Shown: positions 1 to 14,510, numbered from the stretch's first letter. The stretch: 64,000 bases of DNA from Rotaria sp. Silwood1 (GCA_905250075.1 CAJNOP010000004.1:2842621-2906620), one strand, 5' to 3'. The notes: a model not told the origin generated them from the sequence alone. Program-made: numbers and translations.

Positions 1-3000
1 TGAAATTTTCAGAACAAAATGAAAATATAGTGCGATTATTAGAGACATGTTTTTTGTATATGTGAATCATAGTCAATAGTTTTAGTAGAGTAAAGGAGTA
101 AAAATATATTATACAGAAAATATTAGTACATAGTCAGGGTAGAAAAAAGTATTCATGTGAAGCGATGGTTTGGAAGAAAATAAACATAATTAAATTATCA
201 AGTTGTACCACAAAAATAAAGCAGTGTAGTTTACATGAGTTTGTAGAAAAAGCGATATAGAAAACTAAACAGTTTGCATGCAAATCAGTAACGATGAGTA
301 GTATAGAATGTACCCAATAAGAAGAAGAACAGTTTAGATGCGTATTAAAGAATGATTGAAAGTGATAGGCACACAGGAAACCAAAAAAAGCATCACATCT
401 TCACGCGAAATATCTCTTAAATTTGCAAGGTGGCTTGTTCAAGAGTGATGGAATCACGGTTTTTTTCCCAGTGTGCATCCTGTATTTCAGCCAAATGAGA
501 AGGTTGCCGTTACGTGAATAGGCTGAAAATATAAAGAGCAACAACAATTTCTAGCAGCAGATCATACCAAAAATATCTCTGGAATTTTTTTTATTATTGA
601 AACAAATATAAATACCTTTGTTTATCTTTATAATTGTGGTGAATTTACATTTTGTATTCTTAAAATACGCAGGAAGATTATATCAAACTTATAGGTTTTA
701 AATAAAAATATTAATTATAATACAATTCGTACTCAATACAAACAGTATTCCTCTTCACATGAATGACTCGGCAATAGCCGTCAAAAGTATTATAGTCTAG
801 ATCAGTACGAAGCTCATTAGCACAAAGACTTGCACTACAAGAAGTCACAGAATTATTCGCGAAGGGTTCAATATAAATTGAGAATTATTTGTTCACTTTG
901 CTAAATAGATTTCGAGACTGTTGATAACATGAGATTCAGTTATTGAAAAACAAGAAAACGAATAAGAAACTGTTATACAAGCAGCGTTGATAAACGTTTC
1001 AAGATATTGGATATGTAGAAAATACATGATGATATAATAAAAATTTGAAACATCCAAAATATCATTACAAAAAACCAGCTTCCTCGAAGACTTTGACGAC
1101 ACAAACTGTTAAGTAATTAATACAATTTCTTGGCTTACCTTATGAATTAACAAGACGGACAAAGTTACTCATGTTCTGCTATTATCATTACAAACTTTTG
1201 CTTTAATTATCTTTTGTTTTCGTGAGCTATTATTTCATGAACTCACACATTTTGAGGCATGAAGATACTTTTAGTCGAATTCTAAACTTTATTTCAGTCA
1301 AGTTCTATATAGTACACTTTAGTGTGTTCAATAAATTTACTCTAATATTATATCGACTATTGAACGTTGATGTGTACATTCGAACTTGATAAAGAATTTT
1401 TGCGTTGGCTTCACAAAACCAACCTCCAGTTTAGCTTATACAATTTTGAACCTTGTATTCTCCGCTATTACTTTTCACTTTGAACAGCTGATATGGCACA
1501 AGCCAATATATCCTAACCGTATAGTCCAATTATTGCTTTCCATATATCAAAAGATTTGACGCAGAATAGTGAAAATATCGAAATTACTGCTTTTGAAAAG
1601 ATTACGAGACCTATCACTATTAGGTTTAGAGGCATGATACAAAGCAAACAAACCGTTGCCAACAGAACAAATGTGAATGTGGCTCTTCTCTTTGCTAGCC
1701 TACAGCCACATTCACACCCATCTTAGTATCATAATGCCATTCCGTAAAAGTTGTACGAAACAATCCAAATATCCTATGTTGTCTACAAAAAGTGTCGGGA
1801 AAAATATAAAGAACATTCAATACCAATATTGAAGATTAACATAAAAATTGGACATTACAATAAAACTGTTCAAATCTTATTTCGAAAACAAGTAGACAAG
1901 CAAAACGAAGTATTTTACAAGTAAATTTTTCAATCAATAATTATGATTCTCATTTTGCACATTAGCTTTTGTTATAAAAAAAAACACAAAATGAACTCAT
2001 TTCTTTAAAAAAACTAACCAAGGAGCCAACTTATTAGAAACTAACTTTTCTTAGATGTGTCCAATACATGTCATAAGAACTTGAAATTGTAAAACATCCA
2101 CTCTTTGCATTATAAACTACGTATTTTAATGAAGAACAAACTAATAGTAAGTACCAACGGTATGCTGATAACAAGGATGCTCAAAAAAAAGTTTCTGTTA
2201 GTGATTTGTATTTATACAAAAAACACAAATTATTATAATATTATTGAATTGTTTGTTTTTTTTTCCTACAAAATACGCTTTGTTTTCATACTATGCACTA
2301 TGTTACTCTCAATCTCAAATATTTCTATGTTCACTATACTCTAGTTATCACAGCAGTACAGACAATAATGTCTGTACGAAACAGAACAGCAACAACAACT
2401 GTTGTATACAACGGTAGAAGCAACATTAGTAATATTAAGAAATCTTATTCATCAATAGCAATCACAACAAAAATTACACAATTGTTTTACTAGTCGTCTC
2501 ATTAAGAATGTACAACAACAATCATTACGTCATGGTATATTAGTTAAAAAAATTATTCGATAAGATTGAGCGATAATGTTATGATACGAGAACTGTATAT
2601 GATTGCTGCTTTTTCCATCATCCATTTATTTCTGTCACTCTCCTTCTGTTTATTCTTTTCTGCTTTCTTCCTCTCTTTTTGCTTTGATGATGTGCGTGTG
2701 TTGCTATACATGATCAGATATAGTTTTGAAAATAGAAGAAAAAATTGTGTTTTCCTCTTATCGAACTCATTTGATCTATATGGCCTAAAGAATAAAGTAA
2801 CAGATATAAGTTTTGTATGTGTGATATATTCTGGTATAGTCCATATTTCATCAAAAATGCCAGTGTATGACAACCACCGCTTCCACTGGTTTTACTATTT
2901 TTATACTATATTTTCTATTCATATTTCTATACAACTCGTATTTTCTCTCTTGAAACCGTCGATTTTTCTTTAAATAAAAGACAGTTATTAAATATTATTG

Positions 3001-3203
3001 GTGAAAAACTTGAAAAATATTAATGATAAAATTTTCTTTTTTTTTCTATAATAAATAAAAATATGTATGTTAAAGAAACTTTTCATTGATATATAACGAT
3101 ATCTTAGCATATCGCACACACAAACAAAAAAGAAAAGGAAATTAATACTGATCTGAACTAGAATTAACATACTAGATATACACATACTGCTCATGTCAAA
3201 CTT
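1..3203. other. Intergenic / no gene recognised
   Basis: No convincing coding exon is visible on either strand. The open frames here are short, AT-rich and low in complexity. A small nested foldback lies at 1631-1738 and is listed separately. The right end is the 3' flank of the minus-strand gene that stops at 3204. Confidence 0.6.
1631..1738. repeat. Small nested inverted repeat (foldback)
   Basis: There are two nested pairs of inverted arms. The outer pair is ggcatgatac (1631-1640) against gtatcataatgcc (1726-1738). The inner pair is tgtgaatgtggc (1672-1683) against gccacattcaca (1705-1716). This is a MITE-like hairpin remnant or a chance hairpin; no target-site duplication is obvious. Confidence 0.4.
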
Positions 3204-5364
3204 TTAGAAAGGACATTCATGTATAGGTTGTAAATAATGTATAACTGTTTGAGATTTCTCTAGTTTTAGGGGTTCATCAATAAATGACGATGTTCGTTTT
3301 GTTGTTTGATCTGGTATTGAACTTAAATAGAATGCTGTCATTAATTTGGTTGTTTTTTGAGATTTTGATGGTGTTGGTGTTGATGAAATTTGTCGATCAT
3401 CATTAGAAGAAACACAGACAACATAATTATTCGCAGTAATCGATAAATGATCGTATTCAGTATAAGAAAGATCTGCTGGATTATTGGTATTATTAGTTGT
3501 TTTTAAACATTTTTCAACCCATTGATCAACTTGCTCATTAATTGATTGTCGTTCATCTTTAATTTCATCTTCCGCATCATCATCATCATTTCCATCTTCT
3601 AAATTAATAACTTCTTCAGGATATGCATTTGGTGAAAGAAGATATTCATCATCTTCATCGTCATCATCATCATCACCATTATTCAAATCTAAATTTTTAA
3701 TTAATCTAATTTCATTTTCAATTTCTTCAATATGTTTTAATATAGCACGTGAATTTGTTTTTGTTAATGTTGGAGAAAATAAAATCGGTGGTGGTGATGG
3801 TAATTTGATCTTTGTTTCATCTAATGGAAGTATGAATGGATTCTTTCGTGGTGATATCGATGCTGATGATATTAGCTTAGCTGAAGGTTGTTTATCTTTT
3901 CTTTGTTTATATGAACGTTCATTTTCAAGTATTTCTTCAAATTCAAGTGAAAAACGATCATCAATGGAACGAGATGATGAACTACATGAATGATGTTCAT
4001 GATTCATTCGATCAATAGGCAATTTGACAGAATTAGTTTTCGTAGTGTTTGATGGACGTTGGTAACGATATTGACTAGCGAATGTTGATGAAATTTGAGG
4101 AACTGAAATGTTAAAATAGATAAATATTTTTAAATAATTTTTTCTTTATTAATTTACCTTTTGTTCTTCGTGTTAAACTACCACTATCCGACGTAATTGC
4201 CTGTGGACAAAAATATTGTTCTGTATTCGTATTATGTATTGAACTTCTTTGTATTACTAATGGTGATGATGTTGTTGAGATCTTTTTTAGTTTTTTTTGA
4301 TGATAATGTTGTTTACCATTTAATAAAACACTGTTACCACCTGTATTATTTGCTGATGATGAATTGGATGGAAGTGGTGAAGAAGAAGACGAAGAAGTAG
4401 ATGACGATGATGATGATTCAATAACTCTTGAACTCGATAGAGAGAATCCATGTCCACTATCACTTTGGTGTAGGATAACACTAGATGTTGGTGCTGGTGC
4501 TGGTGGTGGCGGTGGAGGTGATGGTGAATTTGTTAGATTAATATTTCCATTTGATGTTGTTTGTGGAAATGATTCTGAATGTATTAAACCGGCAGGTGGT
4601 GTACGAAATGTTGAATCATAAATACCATATTCAGGTTGTACTAAGGGTGGTACTAGTGATGATGTTTGATGATGAAATACATTTGATGGTTCAATAAAAG
4701 TTGATGATCGATTATTTATTGAAGTATTTCCAATCCAAGGATTGGTTCGAATTTTTGAACGTTGTTTTTTAGATAAACTTGTGGTTGTTGTTGTCCATAA
4801 AGAACTATTACTCGATGAAATAATACTTGGATTTGGTGTTGAATATTGTGATGAAATGGGTTGTGTTGGATGATGTGGTGTTTGTTGCTGCTGTTGTTTA
4901 TGATGATGATGATAATGATGATGATGTTGATGTTGACACTCACGACGTGGACTACATGTTGCTAATGTACTCGAATAATTACGATTTGAAAATGATGCTT
5001 GCTGTTCTAATGATAATTTAGGTGGAAGTGGAGGTGGTAATGGAGGTGGAATTGCAGGCGATGGTTGATGTGAGGTTCGGCATTGAGAACATGAAGACAA
5101 TGTATTATCATGTGATGATCGTGTTCCAACAATTGTATTGACTAATTCAGCATGACGAGCTAGTAATACTTGAGTACGACTATGTTGATCATCAGTAACA
5201 ATACTATTAATATCTTCATATCCACAAATATCATAATGACAATCGGCTGATGCTGTTAATTCTTGATTATTTTTTGTTTGAATTGGTTTAGGATGTGATT
5301 TAGAAGATGATGTTGTACTTTTACGTTTGGTTACAAGAGAAGTTAAATAATCTTTAAATTTCAT
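3204..5364 (-). CDS. Unrecognised 701-aa low-complexity, proline-rich and acidic protein (2 exons)
   Basis: I do not recognise the family. Exon 1 is 5364-4158 and exon 2 is 4102-3204, joined by a 55-nt GT-AG intron (phase 1); the frame closes at 701 aa. The N-terminus is basic and Ser/Lys-rich. A proline run near residues 105-116 ending in PPLPPK resembles an SH3 ligand. It is followed by His-rich and Gln-rich runs near 143-160, a second Pro/Ala stretch near 285-295 and a long Ser run. Exon 2 carries two acidic Asp/Glu blocks, a short helical-looking stretch (HIEEIENEIRLIKNL) and an ordered-looking C-terminus. The start codon directly follows TTTTTTACACAG on the minus strand, an acceptor-like sequence that could mark a trans-splice site or an unseen 5' exon. 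A scaffold or adaptor role is a guess from composition only. Both exons keep the frame through more than 2 kb, so the gene itself is well supported. Confidence 0.75.
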
Positions 5365-8300
5365 CTGTGTAAAAAATCAAATCTAAAATAAACTAAAATA
5401 TACATATTAGTTTATATGTATTAGAGAAACATACATTTTACTATAAAAAAAAAAAGTACACAAATGTTGAATCATAATTATATCGTACAGAATTCGGTAA
5501 TCTCTTTTTTTTCTGCGTTCTTATTATACTCATTACTCACTCTTGCCCCGTTCCATGTACGGTTCATTTAATCTTCCTTCATCTGCTGCAATTGAGAAAG
5601 AAAGTGGTGTATGCCATTTCTATATAAGATGATAAAAGAGAGACAGAATGGTTATTTTATTTTGTAATCATATCCTTCTTTCTTCTTCTTCTTCATCATG
5701 TTCTCATCCCAATTCGTCCCCTTGTGCTTGTATAAACATAGTGTGCATTTGCCTAGAGCTCTCATTTTTACGAGCGACAGATGTGTAACTTGCGTGAACT
5801 AAAGGCACGGTTGGGTTACTCCTACGTATGGAAGCGAAGTTATTATTCCACCAGTCAATATTCATCATCATTGAGACAGTACAAGGTTCCTACTCCTTTT
5901 ACATGCGAATTTCTTCTTATTATTACATACAAGTGGAGTATTGAACTTGCTCATGTATACACTGACAATTAAATAAGAATACTACTGCTCCCTTAGGGTA
6001 TAGTATTTCTACTGTCTTTTATCAATATGTTGTTCGCTGACCGAGAGATTGATATAGACAGACAAGCAGACACACATAGTAGCCACTAACGGACTCGATT
6101 AAATGTTCAATATACAGAATACATTATATTCTCAATAGACACAAATAATGAATTATGCGACTCACTATATTAGATTAAGATATGCAATCTTATATCAGAT
6201 TTCTCATATAAAAATGTTGTAGATTGCCGAAAAGAACCTTTTGAAAATATGATTAATGAATATATATTGTCGAAGGTGATACGGTATGCTTTTCATTTGT
6301 CTGATCTTAACATATAATTGAAGCAAGGAAGACTTTAAGAAATAAGAAAAATTCTCTCTCCTCATGATCCGGAAACATCTTTTTCTTTTTTATTCTTTCT
6401 CAAGGGACGAAAATGTCCTTGGCATGAGCCGAAGAAGACGGCGACACCAAAAAGAAGAAGAACAACGGCAAATACACTTCTCGCTTAATTGAAAAGATTC
6501 GATAGAGCGAGAAAGGGGGGGGAAGGAGGGAGAGAACGAGGGAGAAGACCAATGGATGCATGCAATAATCATGTCGAAAACAGCAAAACAACTTAAAAAA
6601 AAGACGCTTAGCGAGAGGAAGTTTTGATTGACTGTAACTGAATAAATACATAACAACGTCAAGAACGAATAAAGCATCCATGCAAGCAGGTGACAATCAA
6701 AATAGTTGCAATTTGTTTTTGTCACATGTTACAATTTGTGCAAACGGTAATATACGAAATCAGACAAGAGAGAGTGAGGGGCAAATAACAAGCGTCATGT
6801 ATGATGAGACGTGTCATTGTTGATTTAAATCAAACTTAACAAGGTATATTTGTTGTTGTCATTAAATTACAACTAAAACAGGTTAGTCGAATAACAAGAA
6901 GAAGACGAAGCAGAAAAAGGAAAGGAAAGGAACATTATTTCAATAAGATAAAATTTCTTTTCTCAAAGTGTCATGTATATCCTACCGGAATAACCTCACC
7001 TGTGTAATAAGGTAATTAAAATGGCGAGAAAAATATACATACATACACATCGAAATACATAACTTGATCTATTCTTTCTTTCATTCTTCTTATAACTGAA
7101 CAACAATCTATTGATTATAGTGCATGATAGATCATAATATGTACAAGCTGGAAATCATAACTAGATCGCTTATGTTTATACAACTTTTTATAAATGGTAA
7201 GAAATAGAAGAGTTTGTTAGATGTATATGTAGTTAGTTGTATGAGAACGGATGTTTTATGTTTGTTTTACGTGCTCTATACCATACGTAATATAATCTGT
7301 CATATGTGTTCAATGAAAAAGACAAAGAATATAGAATGATGGGTATAGTACTATTTCTAGAGATGTGAGTATTTTGTAAGCATAAATCAGCTTATCGCGT
7401 TTACTCGGGCGAGATAATGCCAGAAACAGAGAGAGAGCATTAGTAACAGTCGATTAACTCACTTTCTTCTTGGTCTTTACGAGATGCTTTTAACAATACA
7501 TCTTTTACATGCATCAATATACCATGTCGAAGCAAAGTGGGGTTGCAACGAGCGTTTTTTTTCTTTGATTACATACCCACAAAAAAATCTTTGCTTCGTC
7601 TGCTTTTTTTCCTCTTTTCTTCACGTAGAGTATACGATGAGAATGAGTCACCTATTTTGTGGCATTAGATATTCTCTTTTTTTTTTCTCTTCTTTCTTCG
7701 TTTCTTTTACAGATCGTTCAGTGATTTCTTTTTTTGCTTCTTCTCAATCCTTCGTCTCGTTTATATGTTATGGTATGGTAGCATTTCCTCTTTGTTCTTC
7801 TATAGTTCTTTATTGCCATGATGCGGCGTCAGTCGAACCAAGGCAGAAACAATTTGTTGTCGTGCGTCATAGAAAGGACATTAATATGTGTGGAATGAAT
7901 AAACGAATGAATGAATGAATGAATGAATGAATGGAAGAAGTATTGGACACATGGGGACTATTTCAAAAGAGATTCTTTATTCTTGTTAGTTTTGATGAGA
8001 GATTGACAACAAATATATATATATGAAAATATGAAGAACAAAAGAGAACACATTGACTAGAATTCATATTTTTAAATAAAATATTTCAAAATAACATTCA
8101 TATTTAATAAGGATTCTAAGTAATGAATCATTAATCATAAAAACATCCCGTTATTATTGATGAAAATTAAGTGACATGTGACCATCAATAGCACTCAACA
8201 TAGGAACTATTCAATTCACAGTAGTTATCATAAGTATATAAAAGAAAAGAAAAGAAAATGAGCACGAGATTCAATTTCCGTTATAAAGCCAGATGTTCGA

Positions 8301-11300
8301 TCTGGACGTTCTGTCTTAACAGCTTATGTTAACAGCGACCCTGCTGTCTCGATTAGCTGAGTGATGATTGTACATGTTAACTGTTGATGAGGTCTGCCAC
8401 ATATCAAGGTGTGTAAACTCTAAGGTCAAATATATATATATTTATATCTAACCAGATATACTTTATACAAGGTTATCTTTCCACCATTATGCCGCCTTTC
8501 GCGTATATATTATATCATATTAGTCTTTCCACTCTGTTCATATATCTAATGGACGGAAATAACTATTGTTCACTATTAGCAGGTGTGCTGTTCAATTTCC
8601 TTAGAGAAATTTGGTCATAAGAAAAAGAGAATAAGGTCATTCATACATATTAAGGTCATCTCAAATAAACTTTTGATTTGCCTATGTACATATGTATATG
8701 TATTTTGTATATATGATTGAAGATGACAAGAGTTTACAGACGCGGTCAATATTAAATATAAATTCTATTTTGAAAATGGCAGCGAAAAAAATAGCAATCA
8801 CATATAATGATATGCAAAGCAAATTCAACCATAGTCTGTCTTCTATTTTTATTTTGAGTGAAAACATAGCATGCTTATACTTTTTATTGTCACATCAATG
8901 GCATTGAAGATAATAAGAATGAAAAAAAAAGAGAATAAGAAATATAGCTAATCAGCCAAATGCACAAATCAAGTGAGCAGAAGATATGTTTTTAACGAAA
9001 CAAATACCGATTTGATGAACTGGAAGAAAAAAGGACAGTACCATTTGGTGTAATATCCAAAAAAAAAGTATATTTATCGATTGATATAGCAAATGACATA
9101 CGGTTAACCTTCGTTACGACAAGACAAATGGTATTGACAATGAAACAAAGTGATGATAACAAGGTTTTCCTTCTGTCACAATATCTAACTAAATTTAGTG
9201 ATCGATTCATATAACAATGATTATTAAGGAGGGTAACGATCAATAAAAAAAAAAAAAAGATTGAAATATTTCAAAAACATCTGTTTTTTTTATCCTCATA
9301 CATTTTATATAATCATAGAATAATATAGTTTTAACCTAAAAGATAATATCAATAGTCAATTGTTGGGAAGTTGTAAGATTAAAAAAGCAAATATCATTTA
9401 ATTCTTTACTATGTTTCTTATCTGAAGATCTAGTTTATCGACATTCTTGACATTCGGTTCAAGAACACTTAGGCATATAATTCACTATGTCCTTGTCAAA
9501 TACTTGACAAGTAATTTTCTTGAAATGAGCATATATTCGATAAATACAGTGATAGAGAGTCAATTACTGTTTGCTTCTTTTTTTTCTAGATGAATCAGAC
9601 TTGATAATAATAATAAAAAAAAGAAATCATCAGTTTCAATTAAAGAAACTGTCATATATAAATATATATTTGAAATTCATAATTAAGAAAAAAGGTCTTC
9701 ACAATTCAATTGATTAATGAATTCTACTATAACGTAGTATATTTGCTTATCATAACATTAAAATAGATTACTGATCGTCAGAATTGATTTTGAGAGAAAC
9801 TCTTTGTTCAATAAACTTATCTATTTAATCAGTTAAAGTAAATTGTTTGATTTTGAGTAATTTAGAAAAATGTCAGAGTTTAGATCATTATTCAAACAGA
9901 AATACATCATATGTTTACTTTAGATTCATTACACATTTTATGTGAAATATATATACACCTGACATTGTAAGAGCTTAAAAAAGAAAAATGTTACATGTTA
10001 ATCCATATCTCATGTCGTGGAAATCGTGAATATGATATAAGAAATGATTTTTTTTTTTGAGAATCGATGATAAAGTGAATTTAAGCATCATTGATTTCAG
10101 TAACTAATTACAAGTCGTCAATTAATTCGAGAAATATTTCAAGTCTGGAAAATTAAGAATCAAATATTATCATTGGGATATGAAACTCAAAGAAAAAATT
10201 TAGTATCAACCTGTATATCACTACAATGACGTTAACCAGATTGAACAATGCTAGAAAATAATCGAAATTGAATTTTGTATTTATATTCATTTATAGATGA
10301 AAAGATATTTTTGATTTATGTAGATAATTTTAGATGTGTTCTTCCATCCTACATTAATACAAATTTGAAAAAACGTGTCTTTATTCTTTATAAGATGACT
10401 TGTTCTATTGTTATCCTTTTGATCTTGCTTCTTAATTATGACTTTATTTTACTTTTTCTGTACTAGATATTTAATTTATGAAGTAAAAACCATTTTATTA
10501 CATGTTTTATACAGTAAACTGTTAATTTTCGAATAGAAACATTCATAATCATAAATGAATAAGCAAAACTTGTCAATATAACAGTAGAAATCGAGGTTGA
10601 AGGAATAAAAAATTACTTCTATCATCGATATAATAAAGGATAATAATCGGTCATAAAACTACGATTTATTATAATTATTATCAGAATCATCAAAAAAAAA
10701 AACATCATCGATTTATCGTGTTTCAGTTTACTATTATCATTTCGATATATCACGATTAATTGCCAGTTTTTTCAGTGATTTCGAGGACATGAGATATCCT
10801 TGAACACAATTATAATCAATAAATTTTTTATCAGACATGTAGTTGAAGTTTATTATAATATATCTTTTGAAGATCAGTCAATTACTTGAATAATTATTTG
10901 ATATTTGGAGTTTGGTGATCATATCAAACAAAATTTTCTTCGTATGAGTAAGTTTAAATGTAAAACTTTGAAAAAAAACAAAATTTCCTGATTTTCATGA
11001 AATAATTCATTATTGACTAGGATACAATCGATGACATAAATCATTCAATTTCATAAAGAGAACGCAAGTAATATACATACCAGGAATGATTATGTTAATT
11101 TTTTTGTTTTTTGAAATATATCAAACTCTGTCATAATAAAATTTAAGATGATCTTATGTAAAACTCATTGATAAATTATGATAAAATATAAATTAGTTCT
11201 TTTTTCATTTAATTAGATAATATTTTCAATTGTCATGTAGATCATAAACTTGAAGTATTAACTGACTACTAGAAGATTAAAAAAAAAGTGTCAACCTTCA

Positions 11301-11490
11301 ATTATAAGTTTATAAGAAATGAGTGACATCTGAATATTAACAAATGATAAATAAGTATAACCAATCGTATATTTCTTTCTGTTGTTAACTTTTGCTCGAT
11401 ATGATCCATGAATTTTCGGGTTTTCTTATGAAAATTATACGATCGATATATTGGTTCATTAGATCAATTTTTCAATCTGAAACAGTCAAA
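5365..11490. other. Long non-coding stretch
   Basis: About 6.1 kb without a supported exon. It contains pyrimidine/purine-rich tracts (for example 6490-6560 and 7560-7720) that create spurious open frames, a (GAAT)n microsatellite at 7905-7932 and a perfect 8-bp-stem hairpin at 9492-9511. The part next to 5365 could hold the promoter or 5' exon of the minus-strand gene, and the part near 11400 that of ERI1. No promoter element can be assigned by eye. Confidence 0.5.
7905..7932. repeat. (GAAT)n microsatellite
   Basis: Seven tandem copies of the tetranucleotide gaat/atga are directly visible. Confidence 0.95.
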
Positions 11491-14400
11491 ATGGCATCAC
11501 GAAATATGATGAGTCAAAATGAAAATTCATTAATAGAAACAAAAAAAACTTCGAAATCCTCAAAAAATCATGTAAATTTTTATTTTAATATTCTTATTGA
11601 AAAAAAAAAATTCTTTTTTTGCCTATTTCTCAAATAGACTTATGATCTTGATTGGATCAAAAATACAAATGCTAGATCATTTTTAACTGATGAACGACAT
11701 TTATTAAAAAGACCTATTACAGATCAAGGATGTCAAAAACGTTTAAGTAAATATAATGGAATTGTTAATCGTATGACATCTGAACAAATTGATGAAGAAT
11801 TAAAACAACGACAATTATCAACAAGGTTATAAAAAAAAGAAGAGATTTTATTTTTCTTTTAGACTTTGATAATTTAAATTATTTATTTATTTGTGATAGC
11901 TAGTGGTGAGATTAAAATTCGTCGTATCCGTTTAAAACATCATTATAAAGCTCAATTAACATTTGGATGTGAAAATCCTCTAAAAATGATTCAACAACAT
12001 TTTGAATATATTGCTGTTGTGGATTTTGAAGCAACATGTAATAATAATCAAGGAAATAATTATCAACATGAAATTATTGAATTTCCTATTGTTCTTATCA
12101 ATGTACAACAACAAATGATTGTAATTATTTAATAAAAATACACTAATTATATATATATATATATATATTGATATATGTTTTATTTTAGGTTGATAAATTT
12201 CATTCATATTGTCGACCAACAATAAAACCTATTTTGTCAAATTTTTGTACAGAATTAACTGGTATTGAACAAGTATGTATATGTTTACAATCTAATATAT
12301 TGTAGAAAGAAAACAGTAGTTAGCTATAAGAGAAAAATACAAATGAAAAACGAATACAATTATAATTTGTGTTTCATATGTTATCTTTCTATTTTCTTTT
12401 CTCAGAGTTTTGATTATAATAGTTATAGGATTTAACATACACTTGGGAAATACTTAAGAATAGTTTGTGGCAGAAGATAAGAAGATTTTTTTTTTTGAGA
12501 TTATTGTTTTCTATGAGGAAAAAGATTAAGTACTCCAACTTCATATTTGATAATCTTTTTAGAAATTTCATATTTTTCCAAAATCCACAAATTTTTATGT
12601 ATATTTTTGTGTGGAATATAGCAATAAAGAAAGCATTGGTTGTTTGTTGGAAATCAGATTCCAAAGAGTGTTCAATTTAAAGAAAATTTTACTGTATTAA
12701 AATTAGGTCTTTTCTAAAAGTAAATTTTTTTTTCGAAGAAATCTATGTCTTTTTTATATTTGAAAAGTATTAGTGAATAAAACAATCGGTGGAAGCAAAT
12801 TACGATTCATCTTTTCATGCATTTCAACCTTTAAAAATCAACAATTTTCAAAGTAACCTTTAAGAGATCTCTGTTACTTAACTTTCAAATTTAGATAAAT
12901 ATCAGTTCATTGTAATTTGAGATGAGAGTGTATGCAGTTGAGACTATTGCATGAACGTAAAAAAAAAAAAGATGAAGCTTTCTTATCATTATCTATACTT
13001 CAGACAGCATTAGCATATATTCCATTAAAGATATGTTTTTCTTCCTCTTCTCTACTTGTATTAACTAGTTCCCTTAGGTTATTCATTAGTATCACATTTG
13101 TTTGAAAACAAAAATGAAAATGTCAAGGTTGATGAAATCAGAAACCGATAATTACTGAATATCAAGTTAAATTATTCTCTTGCAAACTTATACGTAGTGT
13201 GCACTATGAGACGTTTTACTATATGTTAAAATATACTCATTTAACAAGATTTTCTCGATATTTATACGAGTATTAACATGTTCGATGGTTGATTATTATT
13301 TTGTCATGTAGAAGAATCAAGCAGCTAACAATCAAATGATGTGAAAATCAAGATAAATTTTCGATGCCTCTTTATATCTGTTTTTTTTTTGTTTTTCTAA
13401 AATAATTTTCTTAGATCATAGTAAATACTTCTAATTTTTATTATCCAATTATTTATGAAGTTTTTCAGATTCAATTCAGTCAGATTTACGAGAAAACATC
13501 TTAATGTATGACTCATCAATCGAATTGAGGGCAACAATATCAGAGATGAAAAAAATATTCAGTGAAACCGTAATAACTTTGAAAGAACAGAGCATAAGAG
13601 ACAAATCTTTATAGGCTTCCACTAATCTCATCGAGGCATACTTATAGAAACAATATCAATTAGATTGATGATTTATACTTAGGAATCTTTCCTTGTGAAA
13701 TGAAGCATTACTTTAGAAAGTTTTCCACACTTGCAATATTGACGAAATAAACTTCGAATAATTAGAAAATTTAAATAGTAAACTTTAAAATTTTTCTTTC
13801 AGCATCAAGTAGATAATGCTCCTACATTTCCTGAAGTTCTACGTAATGTTGAAACTTGGTTAAATGAAAGAAATCTTTTATCATCAAATAAACGTAAATG
13901 TGCATTTGCTACAGATGGGTATGAAAAAAAAACATGAACTATTCTAATTCATATATATATATATATCTTCCATTGTTTGTGTCTTTAGTCCATGGGATTT
14001 TGCAAAATTTCTTCGACTTCAATGTCGTTTTAATTCTATACCATATCCACGATGGGCTAAAAAATGGATTAATATTCGAAAAGAATTTGCTAATTTTTAT
14101 TCTCTACAACGATGTGGTATGAAAATAACTGTAAACCTTTTTTTTTTTATTCATTCATGTTTTAATTAGGTATTGGAAAAATGTTAGAAAGTCTTGGTCT
14201 AATATTTGATGGTCGTCGTCATTCAGGTCTTGATGATTCAATAAATATAGCTCGAATTGCGCTAGAATTAATTAAGGTTTGATTTTATTTTTTCATAATA
14301 TTAATTTATATTTTAATAAAATTTAACTAGGATGGTTGTGTTTTATTATTGAATGATGGTATTCGTGCATCGGATCCTAAATTTATTGATTTAAATATTA

Positions 14401-14510
14401 GTAATAGTGAAATACAAGATCTTGATGAAAAAGAAAAAGAAGAAGAAGAAGAAGAAGAAGAAGAAGACGAACCAAAACTAAATGATAGTTTAGTTGTTTT
14501 GGATGAATAA
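11491..14510 (+). CDS. ERI1: ERI1-type 3'-5' exoribonuclease (SAP + DEDDh), 366 aa, 8 exons
   Basis: In other animals ERI1 trims histone-mRNA stem-loops, 5.8S rRNA 3' ends and small RNAs. Exons: 11491-11571, 11638-11825, 11904-12120, 12189-12272, 13803-13918, 13989-14116, 14170-14276, 14331-14510; all junctions keep frame. The SAP-like region is near residues 45-89. The DEDDh nuclease follows: Exo I motif VVDFEATC (D130, E132), Exo II at ATDGPWD (D228, with W231 and D232), Exo III HSGLDDS (H289, D294). All catalytic positions are present. The length is close to the roughly 349 aa of the human protein, with an added acidic C-terminal tail encoded by a GAA repeat near 14430-14465. Intron 4 (12273-13802) is unusually long at 1.53 kb; the others are 48-78 nt. 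The start at 11491 is the first ATG that avoids a hydrophobic AT-rich leader encoded upstream. EXOSC6 follows after 120 nt. Confidence 0.92.

Noticed and set aside
2566..2973. 135-codon open frame on the plus strand
   Set aside because: Sequence is AT-rich and low in complexity, a similar-length frame overlaps on the other strand, and there is no motif or splice partner.
4364..4621. Plus-strand 85-codon frame with Gly and Asp runs
   Set aside because: It is the antisense shadow of the Ser/Pro-coding stretch of the minus-strand 701-aa gene.
7484..7918. 144-codon open frame, Phe/Ser-rich
   Set aside because: Created by T-rich tracts (ttc/tct runs) and running into a (GAAT)n repeat; no domain and no conserved look.
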